From: Halorubrum depositum
GTDB taxonomy: Archaea > Halobacteriota > Halobacteria > Halobacteriales > Haloferacaceae
Assembly: GCF_007671725.1 (NCBI RefSeq)
Contig: NZ_VCNM01000001.1
Span: 310,001 to 374,000, forward strand
Direction: 5' to 3'
DNA: 64,000 nt
In this document: one piece after another, positions 34,968 to 43,704 of the stretch
How positions within the stretch are numbered: position 1 is the first letter of the stretch
Layout: each line of letters starts with the position of its first letter
The notes under the pieces: model-generated
Database searches by the model: none
Seen by the model: the letters and a program-made list of their open reading frames with translations, nothing else
Told to the model about the DNA's origin: nothing
Position numbers and translations under genes: made by a program

Positions 34968-35966
34968 TCAGAGCGACCGCTTCGACCGCAGCAGCGCGAG
35001 CCGGAAGCGCGCCTCCTGGCGGCTCGTCCCGCGCACGCGGCCCGTCTCGGCGTCCGCCATCGACGCGAGCGACAGCCGATCGAGCAGGGGCGGCCAGTCG
35101 GCGGCGCCCGCCGCCTCGCCGGCGAACGCGACCGCGTTCCCGAGCCCGTCGCGCTCGGCGCTCCCGAGCCGCGCCACCGCGGCGTCGGCGTCGCGGCGAC
35201 CGCCGCCGACGTAGAGCCGGTCGCCGACCGCGGCGGGGAGCCACGCCGGCAGCAGGAGCAGCCACAACAGCACGCCGGCGACGGTGTACGCCCGCGGCGG
35301 GACCCGGTTCCCCTCGGGCTCGTACCCGTGGATCCGGTTGACGCGCCGGTCGGCGGCGGTCCGGTCGGCCCGGCGCCCGACGAGCAGCGTCGCCAGCAGC
35401 GCGACCGTCTCGACGAGCCCCAGCGCCGGCAGCAGGGCCGTGGTGACCGCCGCCTCCCGGCTCCGGAGTCGCACGAGCGCGTGGCGGAGCGCGGCGTCGC
35501 GGTCGGCCGCCGGGAGGGAGAGCAGCCGCGTCGAGACGATCAGCCGCGCGCCTCGGTAGCCGTCCGCCACGGCGACGTTGGCCGCGTCGGCGCGGACGAC
35601 CGTCACCGCCGGGGCGTCGACGCCGACCTCCCCGGCGAGGGTCGCGACGCGGTCGGCGACGAAGTCGGCGGGGCGGTCGTCGAGCTCGGCCTCGGGGAGC
35701 CGCGCGATCCGCCGGTCGACGACTACCGGACCGACGAGCGCCGAACCGCCGAGGCCGAGGATGACCGCGGCCAGCGCGCCGGCGGCCACCGGGGGAACCC
35801 CGCCGAGGGCGGCCGGGTCGACGACGCCGAGGCCGGCGGGACCGAGCGCGACGGCGAGGGGGATCAGCGGCGCCGCGGCGAGCAGCGCGGGGACCGTCGC
35901 GAGCGCGAGCGCGCCGACCGCTCGCCTGAGACGCACTCGGCCGCGCCGGGCCTCGGACTCGCTCAT
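34968..35966 (-). CDS. M48-like membrane protein lacking the zinc-protease motif
   Basis: A 332-residue membrane protein laid out like haloarchaeal M48 (HtpX/Ste24-type) peptidases: two N-terminal hydrophobic segments (about 18-45, 55-82), a cytosolic part with VTVVRADAANVAVADGYRGA and RLIVSTRLLSLPAADRDAAL, then further membrane segments (173-195, 230-250). The expected HExxH is replaced: at 162-166 the sequence is HALVR, so both the Glu and the second His are missing, while E171 in LRSREAAV remains. It is therefore predicted to be a non-catalytic relative, perhaps a regulator or partner of a real M48 peptidase. Convergent with the LOV kinase gene. Confidence 0.75.
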   Translation of the reverse strand: MSESEARRGRVRLRRAVGALALATVPALLAAAPLIPLAVALGPAGLGVVDPAALGGVPPVAAGALAAVILGLGGSALVGPVVVDRRIARLPEAELDDRPADFVADRVATLAGEVGVDAPAVTVVRADAANVAVADGYRGARLIVSTRLLSLPAADRDAALRHALVRLRSREAAVTTALLPALGLVETVALLATLLVGRRADRTAADRRVNRIHGYEPEGNRVPPRAYTVAGVLLWLLLLPAWLPAAVGDRLYVGGGRRDADAAVARLGSAERDGLGNAVAFAGEAAGAADWPPLLDRLSLASMADAETGRVRGTSRQEARFRLALLRSKRSL

Positions 35967-36143
35967 TACGCACGAGTGGTGCGAGGGGCGGCGTAAAGCT
36001 CTGCCGGAGCCCGCGGCGGCGGTCGGTTCCGAGACGGAGAGGTCCGGGCCACCGGGAGCGGCCAGATCCCGGACCGGCGGCGGTGCCCGACGACGGTGGC
36101 CCTTTCGGAGCTTTTAACCCGATTCCACCACCAAATTCGGGTA

Positions 36144-36668
36144 ATGGCTTTTGAGGATCTACTGAACGACCCCGTCATCCAGAAGTACCTCCACGAGCTG
36201 GTGGGGCCGACGGGGATGCCGGTCGCGGCCGCGCCGCCCGACGGCGAGGTCACCGACGAGGAGCTGGCGGAGGAGCTCGGACTGGAGCTCAACGACGTCC
36301 GACGCGCGCTGTTCATCCTCTACGAGAACGACCTCGCGACGTACCGCCGGGTGCGCGACGAGGACTCGGGGTGGCTCACGTACCTCTGGACGTTCCACTA
36401 CGACAACATCCCGGAGAACCTCGAAGAGGAGATGTACCGCCTGCTCGACGCCTTAGAGGAGCGCGAGGAGTACGAGCGCACCCACGAGTTCTACCTCTGT
36501 GAGGTGTGTTCGATCCGCTTCGAGTTCGGCGAGGCGATGGACTTCGGCTTCGAGTGCCCCGAGTGCGGCTCCCCGGTCGAGGCGATGGACAACGACCGCC
36601 TCCGCGAGGCGATGGACCGGCGCGTCGAGGAGCTCCGCGACGAACTCAACGTGGACGTGACCGGCTGA
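36144..36668 (+). CDS. tfe: Transcription initiation factor E (TFE alpha)
   Basis: Archaeal TFE, the homologue of eukaryotic TFIIE-alpha, which helps RNA polymerase open promoters. Length 174, normal. The N-terminal winged helix (about 1-90) has GEVTDEELAEELGLELNDVR and ALFILYENDLATYRRVRDED. The C-terminal zinc ribbon shows CEVC (about residue 117-120) and CPEC (about 136-139). TTTTAACC at 36113-36120 is 25 bases before the ATG at 36144, so an earlier in-frame start at 36096 is not used. Its TGA overlaps the next ATG (TGATG), making it co-translated with the DUF2110 gene. Confidence 0.95.
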   Translation: MAFEDLLNDPVIQKYLHELVGPTGMPVAAAPPDGEVTDEELAEELGLELNDVRRALFILYENDLATYRRVRDEDSGWLTYLWTFHYDNIPENLEEEMYRLLDALEEREEYERTHEFYLCEVCSIRFEFGEAMDFGFECPECGSPVEAMDNDRLREAMDRRVEELRDELNVDVTG

Positions 36669-37363
36669 TGGTCGTCCTCGCAACCAAGTGCTACGTCGAC
36701 GGGGACGCCCGCGACCGCGCGCTCGACGGCATGGGATCGCTCGTCGCCAACGACGTCGGCGAGCTGAGCGTCGACTGGCAGGTCGGCGTCCGCGACGATG
36801 GCTTCGTGCAGGTGGACGTGACCGGCGAGGACGCCGAAGTGGCCCGGAACGTGCTCGCGGAGACGTGGGGCGAGATCGTCGCCCACGACGGCGGCCTCGA
36901 GGCTGGCGAGGAGTACGTCGGCACCCTCGAGTCGTGGGACGACGACGGGTTCGTCCTCGACGCGGGCGTCGACGTGCGGATCCCCGCCGACGAGATCGGG
37001 CTCGGCAGGGGGTCGCCGGCGCAGGTCGTCGAGCGGTTCGGGCTGGTCCAACACCTCTCGCTGCGGTTCGTCTACGGCGGCGACGTCGGCGACCCGGACG
37101 CGGAGCCGAGCCGCCTCGCCGACGCCGAGCGCGACCGCCTGTACGACTGGCAGCGCGGGGACGGCCGGGTCAACGTCAACTCGGCGACCCGCGGCGAGGT
37201 GCGCGCGACGGTGAATCGCGCGGGCCACGCGCAGGACATCATCACCGTGGAGCGACTCGGCCTCTTAGAGCAGAGCATCGTCTGCACCGAGAACACCGAC
37301 CCGCCGGGGCTGCTCGCCGCGATCGGTTCGTACCTCCCGGCGGAGATGCGCTGCGTCGTCTGA
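36668..37363 (+). CDS. DUF2110 family protein
   Basis: A 231-residue soluble archaeal protein of the DUF2110 family, usually linked to tfe, as here (the start shares a base with the tfe stop). It begins MVVLATKCYVDGDARDRALD, has a middle part with VGTLESWDDDGFVLDAGVDV, a bet-like small barrel, and a C-terminal segment RVNVNSATRGEVRATVNRAG. The tfe linkage suggests a role in transcription or RNA metabolism, but no function is established to my knowledge. No catalytic motif is seen. Confidence 0.82.
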   Translation: MVVLATKCYVDGDARDRALDGMGSLVANDVGELSVDWQVGVRDDGFVQVDVTGEDAEVARNVLAETWGEIVAHDGGLEAGEEYVGTLESWDDDGFVLDAGVDVRIPADEIGLGRGSPAQVVERFGLVQHLSLRFVYGGDVGDPDAEPSRLADAERDRLYDWQRGDGRVNVNSATRGEVRATVNRAGHAQDIITVERLGLLEQSIVCTENTDPPGLLAAIGSYLPAEMRCVV

Positions 37364-37367
37364 GCCC

Positions 37368-38132
37368 GTGAACCGACGATTCGCCCTCGCTGTCGCCGTC
37401 GTCGCGCTGCTCGCCGTCAGCGCGGGCTGTCTCACCTACGTCAACGACGGGGGCGAGGTCGCGAACGAGACGCTCGACGCGGAGCCGCCGCACGAGTACG
37501 AGTTCGACGCGGAGCGCGACGCCGCGTTCAACCTCTCGACCGGGAATCAGTACACGACGGTGTACGACGTCTCCGATATCGAGGAGCTCCGGCTGTACAG
37601 GCAGACGCCGTACGCCGGCGACCAGCCGCTGGAGTTCGAGGCGTTCCGGTACCGGACCGCCGACGGCGAGGTGCTCAACGGCACCGAGTTCCGCGCCCGC
37701 GGCGGTGAGGTCGATCGGACGCCGGACGAGACGTGGATCCGCTTCCCCGAGGAGATGGGCGAGGGGAAGGTCGCCTTCTCCGCGGCCGGGTCGCCCCGCC
37801 GGTTCACCACGCTGGCGTACGTCGACGGGTCGTACGCGGTGACGCTCCCGCCCGGGTTCAGCACCGACTTCCCGGTCGTCGGTCACGTCGCGCCGCGCGA
37901 CTACGAAGTCGAGACGGTCGACGGCCGCGACCGGATCACCTGGGAGTCGGTGGAGGGCGGGTCGGTCGTGGTCCAGTCGTACCGCGAGACCGATCTGCTC
38001 GTCTTCGGCGTGATCCTCGCCGTCGCGCTCGTCGCGGCGGTCGTCGGGACCGCCTACTTCCGGCGCCAGCTGGAGGCGCTCCGAGAGCGCCGCCGGGAGC
38101 TGGGGCTCGGCGTGTACGACGACGAGGAGTAG
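37368..38132 (+). CDS. Haloarchaeal membrane-anchored lipoprotein (DUF5803-type)
   Basis: A 254-residue protein from a GTG start four bases after the DUF2110 stop. The N-terminus has a Sec-type signal and lipobox (AVVALLAVSAGC, Cys21). An extracellular beta-rich domain of about 190 residues follows, with ERDAAFNLSTGNQYTTVYDV. A single membrane segment at about 208-228 (LLVFGVILAVALVAAVVGTA) precedes a basic cytoplasmic tail (LEALRERRRELGLG). It closes the tfe-DUF2110 operon. The layout matches the haloarchaeal DUF5803 family; the function is unknown. Confidence 0.75.
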   Translation: MNRRFALAVAVVALLAVSAGCLTYVNDGGEVANETLDAEPPHEYEFDAERDAAFNLSTGNQYTTVYDVSDIEELRLYRQTPYAGDQPLEFEAFRYRTADGEVLNGTEFRARGGEVDRTPDETWIRFPEEMGEGKVAFSAAGSPRRFTTLAYVDGSYAVTLPPGFSTDFPVVGHVAPRDYEVETVDGRDRITWESVEGGSVVVQSYRETDLLVFGVILAVALVAAVVGTAYFRRQLEALRERRRELGLGVYDDEE

Positions 38133-38216
38133 CCGGCGGCGGGCCCTCCCTCAGACAGGGACGGCGGGACCCGCCGAACGCGGGTGCTTTTGAGTGCGCG
38201 TCGCCTTGAGAGCGGT

Positions 38217-38909
38217 ATGAACGCCGCCGTCGTCACCGTCGGGGACGAGCTCCTCGTCGGCGACACCGAGAACACGAACGCGACGTGGCTCTGCGACCGG
38301 CTCGACGAACGCGGGGTCGTCGTCCGACGCGTGACCGTCGTGCCCGACGAGGTCGGCGAGATCGCGCGCGTCGTCAACGAGTACCACGCCGAGTACGACG
38401 CCGTGGTCGTCACCGGCGGGCTCGGTCCGACCCACGACGACGTGACGATGGACGGGGTCGCGGCCGCCTTCGGCCGGGGGCTCGAGCGGAACGAGGAGGC
38501 CGCGGCGTGGCTCGCCGAGCGCGGGTACAGCGCCGACGACCTCGCCGCGGAGACGACGCACCTGCCGGCCGACTGCCGCCCGCTCGCCAACGAGGCCGGC
38601 GTCGCGCCAGGCGCCGTCGTCGAGTCGGTGTACGTCCTCCCCGGCGTCCCGACGGAGATGGAGGCGATGTTCGAGTCGGTCGCCGACGAGTTCGACGGGA
38701 CGCCGACCCACACCGTCACGGTCGACGTCGACGAGCCGGAGAGCGCCCTGCTCGACCGGTTCACGGAACTGCAAGCGGAGTTCGACGTCAGCGTCGGCTC
38801 CTACCCCGGCGAGAGCGTCCGGGTGAAGATCACGGCGACGAGCGCGGCCGAGGCCGAGCGCGCCGCCGAGTGGGTCCGGGAGCGGTCGACGCTGGTCGAG
38901 TCGCGCTGA
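38217..38909 (+). CDS. CinA N-terminal/molybdopterin-binding-like protein
   Basis: A 230-residue protein of the MoCF/CinA-N family. NAAVVTVGDELLVGDTENTN at the N-terminus, VVVTGGLGPTHDDVTMDGVA at about 60-80 and VLPGVPTEMEAMF at about 142-154 are family hallmarks. Relatives act in nicotinamide nucleotide repair (ADP-ribose pyrophosphatase activity of bacterial CinA) or bind molybdopterin; archaeal single-domain members lack the C-terminal deamidase. The ATG at 38217 is placed 25 bases after a GCTTTTGAG box. Confidence 0.88.
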   Translation: MNAAVVTVGDELLVGDTENTNATWLCDRLDERGVVVRRVTVVPDEVGEIARVVNEYHAEYDAVVVTGGLGPTHDDVTMDGVAAAFGRGLERNEEAAAWLAERGYSADDLAAETTHLPADCRPLANEAGVAPGAVVESVYVLPGVPTEMEAMFESVADEFDGTPTHTVTVDVDEPESALLDRFTELQAEFDVSVGSYPGESVRVKITATSAAEAERAAEWVRERSTLVESR

Positions 38910-38959
38910 GCGGACCGGGCGTGGTTCGGAGGAGAAGGGAACCGGACTCGGTGGGGCGA

Positions 38960-39073
38960 CTACCGGTACAGATACGCGAGCCACACGGCGGTGACGCCGA
39001 GGCTCGCGAGGAGCACGGCGGTCGCGGTCGCGTCGATCGGGAGCGGCTCGGTCACGGCGGCTTCGAGGAGCAT
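38960..39073 (-). CDS. Mini membrane protein of 37 residues
   Basis: Reads MLLEAAVTEPLPIDATATAV then LLASLGVTAVWLAYLYR: a short acidic start, a single hydrophobic helix, and a terminal Tyr-Arg. A TTCAATACTTAAG stretch lies about 25-35 bases upstream on this strand, suitable as a promoter. Similar one-helix proteins are frequent in haloarchaea, and the ending resembles small subunits of respiratory complexes or CcmD-type proteins by pattern only. Function is unknown. Confidence 0.55.
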   Translation of the reverse strand: MLLEAAVTEPLPIDATATAVLLASLGVTAVWLAYLYR

Positions 39074-39215
39074 GGACGACGGTTGCTCCGGGGGCGTCTT
39101 AAGTATTGAACTTCCGGGCTCGGCGGCGGTCGGAGCTCCTCCACAGCCCGCGGGCCCCGGGCGGGCGCGGCGCCGAGACGCGCCCGCTTAAGTTTCCGCC
39201 GCCGTAGGTCGGACC

Positions 39216-40364
39216 ATGCACGTCGGCTTCGTGATGAATCCGGTGGCCGGGATGGGAGGCCGCGTCGGCCTCAAGGGCACCGACGGGAAGGTCGCGGAGG
39301 CGATCGCTCGGGGCGCGGAGCCGCGCGCTCCCGACCGCGCGCGGCGGGCGCTAGCGCGGCTCGCGACGGTCGCGCCGGACGCCAGCGTCTCGACCGCAGC
39401 AGACCCGATGGGCGAGCGGCTGGTCAGGGAGGCCGGGTTCGACCCGGTCCGCGTCGTCGACCCGTTCGGCGACGACCGAAACGAAGACCGCGAGCCGCCC
39501 GGCCCCACGGAGACGACTGCGGCCCACACCGCGCGCGTCGTCGAGGCGTTCGTCGCGAGCGGCGGGGACGACAGCGAGGGGGACGGCACCGCCGATCCGG
39601 TCGACCTCGTGCTGTTCGTCGGCGGCGACGGCACCGCGACCGACGTGGCGGCGGCGCTGGAGGCGGCGGACAGCGAGGTCCCGATGCTCGGCGTCCCCGC
39701 CGGGGTGAAGGTGTACTCCTCCGTGTTCGCCGTCTCGCCGGAGGACGCGGCCGAGGTCGCGGCGACGTTCTCTCGCACCGAGCGCCGCGAGGTGATGGAC
39801 ATCGACGAGGACGCCTACCGCGAGGGAGAGGTCCACCCGGAGCTCCGGGCGGTCGCGCGCGTCCCCGTCGCCGACGACCTCCAGTCGTCGAAACAGACAG
39901 CGAGCGGGACCGTGGAGTCGCTCGCCGAGGGGGTCGCCGACGACATCCGCGAGCGCGACGGGGAGGGCGTCGCCTTCGTGCTCGGTCCGGGCTCGACCGT
40001 CGGCGCGATCAAGGCCGAGCTGGGGTTCGAGCCGTCGCCGATCGGCGTCGACGTGTGGCGCGACGGCGAGGTGGTGCTGCGGGACGGGACGGAGCGCGAG
40101 ATCCTCGACGCGCTCGGCGAGGAGAACGTGATCGTGGTCTCGCCGATCGGCGGGCAGGGGTTCGTCTTCGGCCGCGGGAACCCGCAGCTGTCGCCGGCGG
40201 TGATCCGGCGGTGCGACCTGCGGATCGTCGCCTCGCGGGCGAAGCTCGACGACGTGCGCGCGCTCCGGGTCGACACCGACGACCCCGACCTCAACGAGGA
40301 GCTGGCGGGGTGGGTCCGGGTCCGCGTCGGGAAGTTCGAGACGCGGATGATGAAGATCGTCTGA
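39216..40364 (+). CDS. ATP-NAD kinase family protein (AcoX-like)
   Basis: A 382-residue protein of the NAD-kinase/diacylglycerol-kinase superfamily. It opens with [20 protein letters not shown], carries the GGDGT motif in [12 protein letters not shown] (at about 130-138), [38 protein letters not shown], and [20 protein letters not shown]. This long form occurs in archaea and in acetoin-operon AcoX; NADP formation is plausible but unproven for this branch. A CTTAAGTTT box about 28 bases upstream gives a leaderless start. Confidence 0.88.
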   Translation: MHVGFVMNPVAGMGGRVGLKGTDGKVAEAIARGAEPRAPDRARRALARLATVAPDASVSTAADPMGERLVREAGFDPVRVVDPFGDDRNEDREPPGPTETTAAHTARVVEAFVASGGDDSEGDGTADPVDLVLFVGGDGTATDVAAALEAADSEVPMLGVPAGVKVYSSVFAVSPEDAAEVAATFSRTERREVMDIDEDAYREGEVHPELRAVARVPVADDLQSSKQTASGTVESLAEGVADDIRERDGEGVAFVLGPGSTVGAIKAELGFEPSPIGVDVWRDGEVVLRDGTEREILDALGEENVIVVSPIGGQGFVFGRGNPQLSPAVIRRCDLRIVASRAKLDDVRALRVDTDDPDLNEELAGWVRVRVGKFETRMMKIV

Positions 40365-40446
40365 GAGCCCGGTCGGCCGCGAGCGAAGGCCGCGCGGCCC
40401 CCTCCGCCGCGGAAGGTACAAGCCGCTCGTCGCACAAGGGTGGTGC

Positions 40447-40797
40447 ATGCCATCATCGCTCGCGGACCAGCCGGTCGAACCGTCGGAGGAGGGCGACGAG
40501 CCGCTGACCGACGACGAGTACGCCGACTACCTCGCCGAGCTCGGGGACGCGTGGGAGGTCGTCGACGACCACCATCTGGAAGCGTCCTACGAGTTCGACG
40601 ACTTCGCGACCGCGCTGGCGTTCACCAACGACGTCGGCGAGCTCGCCGAGGAGGAGTGGCACCACCCGGACCTGCACCTGTCGTGGGGCGAGGTCGGCGT
40701 CGAGATGTGGAGCCACGACATCGGCGGGCTCCACGAGTCCGACTTCGTGATGGCCGCGCGGATGGATCGGATCTACGAGGAGTACGGCGACGACTGA
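40447..40797 (+). CDS. Pterin-4a-carbinolamine dehydratase
   Basis: Small enzyme of the PCD/DCoH family, 116 residues. The N-terminal 20 residues are an acidic extension. The active-site motif is seen in [20 protein letters not shown] (the His-His...His cluster and Trp), and [19 protein letters not shown] closes the fold. It dehydrates 4a-hydroxytetrahydrobiopterin; in archaea the partner pterin-dependent hydroxylase is often unclear, and it may act in molybdopterin or folate-like metabolism. No hydroxylase gene is near. Confidence 0.88.
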   Translation: MPSSLADQPVEPSEEGDEPLTDDEYADYLAELGDAWEVVDDHHLEASYEFDDFATALAFTNDVGELAEEEWHHPDLHLSWGEVGVEMWSHDIGGLHESDFVMAARMDRIYEEYGDD

Positions 40798-40863
40798 CCT
40801 CCCGCCCTCCCGGACGCTCGCGCCCGCCGCCGACCCGCGAGGGGCGCCGACGCGACAACGGAC

Positions 40864-40876
40864 GGGTTTAAAACCC
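40864..40876 (+). promoter_or_regulatory. Palindromic TATA element
   Basis: GGGTTTAAAACCC, a 13-base palindrome (GGGTTT, A, AAACCC) centred on the TATA-like TTTAAAA, 27 bases before the ATG at 40897. The spacing makes that ATG leaderless and disfavours the GTG at 40888. A protein binding the palindrome would block TBP. Confidence 0.55.
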
Positions 40877-40896
40877 TCCCGGCGAAAGTGCCGGCA

Positions 40897-41379
40897 ATGA
40901 GCGCGAACGTCTTCCTGGTCCCGATAGACCCGGAGAACTTCGACCGAACGGTCCGGTCCGCGGTCGATCTCACCGAGTACGACGACCGTCCGGAACCCCT
41001 CGCGGACCTCGACGAGGCCCGCCTGTGGGCCGTCGACGACGAGAGCGGCAACGGCTCCACGTTCGAGAAGATGGAAGAGGGCGACCTCCTGCTGTTCTAC
41101 CACGACGGCGAGTACCTCGCGACCGGCCGCGTCGGGACGACCTTCGAGGACGGGGACCGCTGGGTCTCCAGCACGTTCTGGACCGCGTTCCCGACGACTC
41201 GCGTGTACACGGTCACCGACTTCGCGGCCGTCTCCGCGCCGAAGCGCGCCGTCAACGCCATCTTCGACTACTCCGCCTCCTACACCCCCGGCTTCATGCG
41301 CGTCGCCGACTCGCGGGTAAACGCCGAGCTCTCCTCGATCGAGTCCGCGATCGACCACTACACGAAGCGGAACGCCTGA
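40897..41379 (+). CDS. PUA/EVE-like small protein, unknown function
   Basis: A 160-residue protein starting MSANVFLVPIDPENFDRTV. The central part, LWAVDDESGNGSTFEKMEEG, DLLLFYHDGEYLATGRVGTT, and the Trp-rich DRWVSSTFWTAFP, fits the EVE/PUA-like barrel that reads modified bases or RNA, a pattern-based suggestion. The C-terminal VNAIFDYSASYTPGFMRVAD is unusually rich in aromatics for a haloarchaeal protein. Conserved-looking single gene with its own palindromic TATA box. No adjacent nuclease or methylase was seen, so a defence role has no support. Confidence 0.65.
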   Translation: MSANVFLVPIDPENFDRTVRSAVDLTEYDDRPEPLADLDEARLWAVDDESGNGSTFEKMEEGDLLLFYHDGEYLATGRVGTTFEDGDRWVSSTFWTAFPTTRVYTVTDFAAVSAPKRAVNAIFDYSASYTPGFMRVADSRVNAELSSIESAIDHYTKRNA

Positions 41380-41438
41380 GCGCGCCGTCGCCTTTTAAAT
41401 AGCCGGCGAGCCGCTTCTCCTCTCCCTCTCCAGAGCCG

Positions 41439-42347
41439 TCAGACCGCCTCGAACAGCGCCTCGTACGCGGTCTCGTAGCGCTCCGCGACCCGCTTCGGGT
41501 CCCCGCGTGCCTCGCCGCCGAGGGCCGGGAGGCCGACCGTCGTCAGCGGCTCGATCATGTCGGTCACCGTCCCCGTGTGCTCCTCCATCGTCCCCTCGCG
41601 GGGGCTCCCGGAGGCGACCGCGCGGGCCTTCGCGTACCGGTCGCCCGCGTAGATCCGCGCCCGTCCGGGGTCGACGACGGCGACCGCGTCGGGCGTCACG
41701 GGCCCGTCTCGCGGGAGCGGGCCGGCGACGTCCGCGTACGACTCGACGGCGACGGGGACCGCCGTCGCCGCGACCCGCTCCGCGAGCCGGTCGAACGCCG
41801 GGAGGTAGTCGGCAGTCATCACGTCGTTGAACGCCGCCACGTCGTCCACGCGGGTCGCGTCGGAGAGCGGGAGCCGCTCGGCGAGGTCGTCGGGCAGGAG
41901 CCCCGCCGCCTCGGCCGCGCCGTTGACGACGAACCGGCTCCCGTCCGCCCCGGTGACGCGGTCGCAGAGGAACGTGCGGTCCGCGTCGCCGAGCATCCCG
42001 GTCCGTCCGGGCGTCGGCCGCCAGAGCCGGTGGAGGGGGTTGATCGACTCGGGCATGACCGCCTCGGGGCGGCGCTCGCCGCCGACCGCCCCGAGCGGTC
42101 GCGTGCTCGCGGCCGCGAGTCGCCGCGCGTCCTTCCCGTAGAGGCGTCCGGAGTCGGTCGCGATCCGGTAGTCGTCGTGGTCGAACCAGCGGTCGTTGCC
42201 GGCGCGGGGTTTGACGCCGACCGCGTCGCCGGCCCGGTCGGCGAGGCTCGACACCAGCCCCGTCGAGAACGTCGTCTTGCCGGCGTCGACGCGGGCGCCG
42301 CCCGCGACGAGCAGGACCGGCGGGTCGTCGGATCGGCTCCCGCTCAC
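41439..42347 (-). CDS. P-loop NTPase, BioD/MobB-like
   Basis: A 302-residue cytoplasmic ATPase or GTPase from a GTG start. The P-loop is VLLVAGGARVDAGKTTFSTG (residues 11-30), close in style to dethiobiotin synthetase and cobyric-acid-synthase-type enzymes. AVGVKPRAGNDRWFDHDDYR follows as a probable substrate loop, and PVAVESYADVAGPLPRDG as a later conserved piece. It overlaps the upstream small gene by four bases (GTGA), so the two form an operon. The reaction is not known; the family of haloarchaeal homologues is unassigned. Confidence 0.7.
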   Translation of the reverse strand: MSGSRSDDPPVLLVAGGARVDAGKTTFSTGLVSSLADRAGDAVGVKPRAGNDRWFDHDDYRIATDSGRLYGKDARRLAAASTRPLGAVGGERRPEAVMPESINPLHRLWRPTPGRTGMLGDADRTFLCDRVTGADGSRFVVNGAAEAAGLLPDDLAERLPLSDATRVDDVAAFNDVMTADYLPAFDRLAERVAATAVPVAVESYADVAGPLPRDGPVTPDAVAVVDPGRARIYAGDRYAKARAVASGSPREGTMEEHTGTVTDMIEPLTTVGLPALGGEARGDPKRVAERYETAYEALFEAV

Positions 42348-42652
42348 GCGTCCTCGTCGCCCGCGTCGGTGTCCTCCTCGACCGCGTGCTCGGCGACCCC
42401 GTAGTAGCCGGGACCGTCCTCCTCCAGCGGCTCCGCGATGACCATGTCCTCGGCGTGGCTCATCACCCACGGGATCGCCCAGTCGATGAGCACCGCCTCG
42501 GTGTCGGCGTCGACCTGCGCGTCCGGCTCTAACCCCTGTAGGAGCCGGGCGATCTCGGGAACGGTGTACATCAGGTCCGGCTCGAACAGCTCCGCCGGCT
42601 CGTAGAACTCGCACGGGTAGGTCGCGTCGAACGTCGACTTCGGCTCGGGCAT
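42344..42652 (-). CDS. Small acidic haloarchaeal protein (DUF5827-like)
   Basis: A 102-residue acidic protein beginning MPEPKSTFDATYPCEFYEPA, with LMYTVPEIARLLQGLEPDAQ and AVLIDWAIPWVMSHAEDMVI. No metal or nucleotide motif is visible beyond one Cys. The overlap with the P-loop NTPase start suggests they act together. GTTTACGG at about 42676-42683 on the minus strand is the likely promoter. I match it to the haloarchaeal DUF5827 group from memory only. Confidence 0.6.
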   Translation of the reverse strand: MPEPKSTFDATYPCEFYEPAELFEPDLMYTVPEIARLLQGLEPDAQVDADTEAVLIDWAIPWVMSHAEDMVIAEPLEEDGPGYYGVAEHAVEEDTDAGDEDA

Positions 42653-42761
42653 GGCCGGCGGTACGGCGGCGGCTCCGTAAACGCTGCCGATACGGCGGTC
42701 GGCGATCGCTGACCGACGACCTCCGAGGCGCGGCCTCGCGGCTCACGGCGCGAAGCGGTCG

Positions 42762-42768
42762 AAAAAAA
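42762..42768 (-). terminator. Oligo-T terminator of the superoxide dismutase gene
   Basis: Seven A on the plus strand, seven T on the minus strand, 43 bases past the sod stop codon. Confidence 0.6.
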
Positions 42769-42811
42769 CGTCGGGGTTCGACGCGCGTCTCGGACGCGTC
42801 GGCGCGGACCG

Positions 42812-43411
42812 TTACTCGAAGAGCTCGACGGCCTGCTCGTAGCGGGCGGCGGGCTCGTTCCAGTCGACGACCTCGAAGAAGTTGTCGACGAACTCGCCGC
42901 GAGCCGGACCGTAGTCGTGGTAGTAGGAGTGTTCCCAGACGTCGAGCGCGAGGATGGGGTGACCGCCCCAGATGGCGCCCTGGTCGTGCTTGTCGACCAC
43001 GACGTTGCGGAGCTGGTTCGAGAACGTGTCGTACACCAAGAGCGCCCAGCCGGAGGCGCCGGAGGCGGCGGCCTCGAACTCGCCCTTCCAGGCCTCGTAG
43101 GAGCCGAAGTCCTCTTCGATCCGGTCTGCCAGAGCGCCCGAGGGTTCGTCGCCGCCCTCGGGTGACATGTTCTGCCAGAACAGGTCGTGGAGGATGTGGC
43201 CCGACGAGTTGTGGGTCACGTTCCGAATCGCGCCCGCGGACGAGGAGAAGTCGTGCTCCTCGCGGTTGGCTTCGAGCGTCTCCTCGGCCGAGTTCCAGCC
43301 GTTCACGTACCCCTGATGGTGGGTGTCGTGATGCCATTCGAGCACCTGCTCGGAGATGTGCGGTTCCAGCGCGTCGTAATCGTACGGTAACGGATCGAGT
43401 TCGTAGCTCAT
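42812..43411 (-). CDS. sod: Superoxide dismutase (Mn/Fe family)
   Basis: Converts superoxide to oxygen and peroxide in the cytoplasm. Length 199, normal. Metal ligands are recognisable: His in LEWHHDTHHQGYV (about residue 27), His in SSGHILHDLFWQN (about 79), and Asp/His in ALDVWEHSYYHDYG (about 159-163). Haloarchaeal enzymes of this family are usually Mn type; the ligands do not separate Mn from Fe. The ATG at 43411 has AGGTGAT nearby upstream as a ribosome binding site, and TTTAACAG about 45 bases upstream as a TATA element; an in-frame start at 43477 is not needed. Confidence 0.95.
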   Translation of the reverse strand: MSYELDPLPYDYDALEPHISEQVLEWHHDTHHQGYVNGWNSAEETLEANREEHDFSSSAGAIRNVTHNSSGHILHDLFWQNMSPEGGDEPSGALADRIEEDFGSYEAWKGEFEAAASGASGWALLVYDTFSNQLRNVVVDKHDQGAIWGGHPILALDVWEHSYYHDYGPARGEFVDNFFEVVDWNEPAARYEQAVELFE

Positions 43412-43704
43412 CGTTGTATCACCTACAGCTAACATGTGTTGGAAACCTGTTAAAGATAATGAGGCAGATGATACCACACGTCACCGGACGTGAGTGTCAC
43501 CCGGAAATTCGGTACGAGGGCGGTACGATTGCGGTTCAGGCCGATCGGCGACGGTACGTGTCTCCCGGGGTCGCCGGCGTCCCTCGATCGGGCGTAACTG
43601 GAAAGGGTTTCACCTCGAAGTCAGACGGGAATCGGAATCACGCGTCCTCTCTGCTTCGAATCCCTGCACGAAACGCGCGCAGCGCGGAGTGCGCCGCGCG
43701 CTCA

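Noticed and set aside
40897-41379. PUA/EVE-like gene as part of a base-modification defence system
   Set aside because: No nuclease, methyltransferase or other defence gene lies nearby; the neighbours are core metabolism.
43412-43704. Short frames and GC-rich hairpins between sod and tRNA-Ser
   Set aside because: The frames read as chance sequence. The hairpins are short and GC-biased with no T-run, so I could not call an RNA or element.
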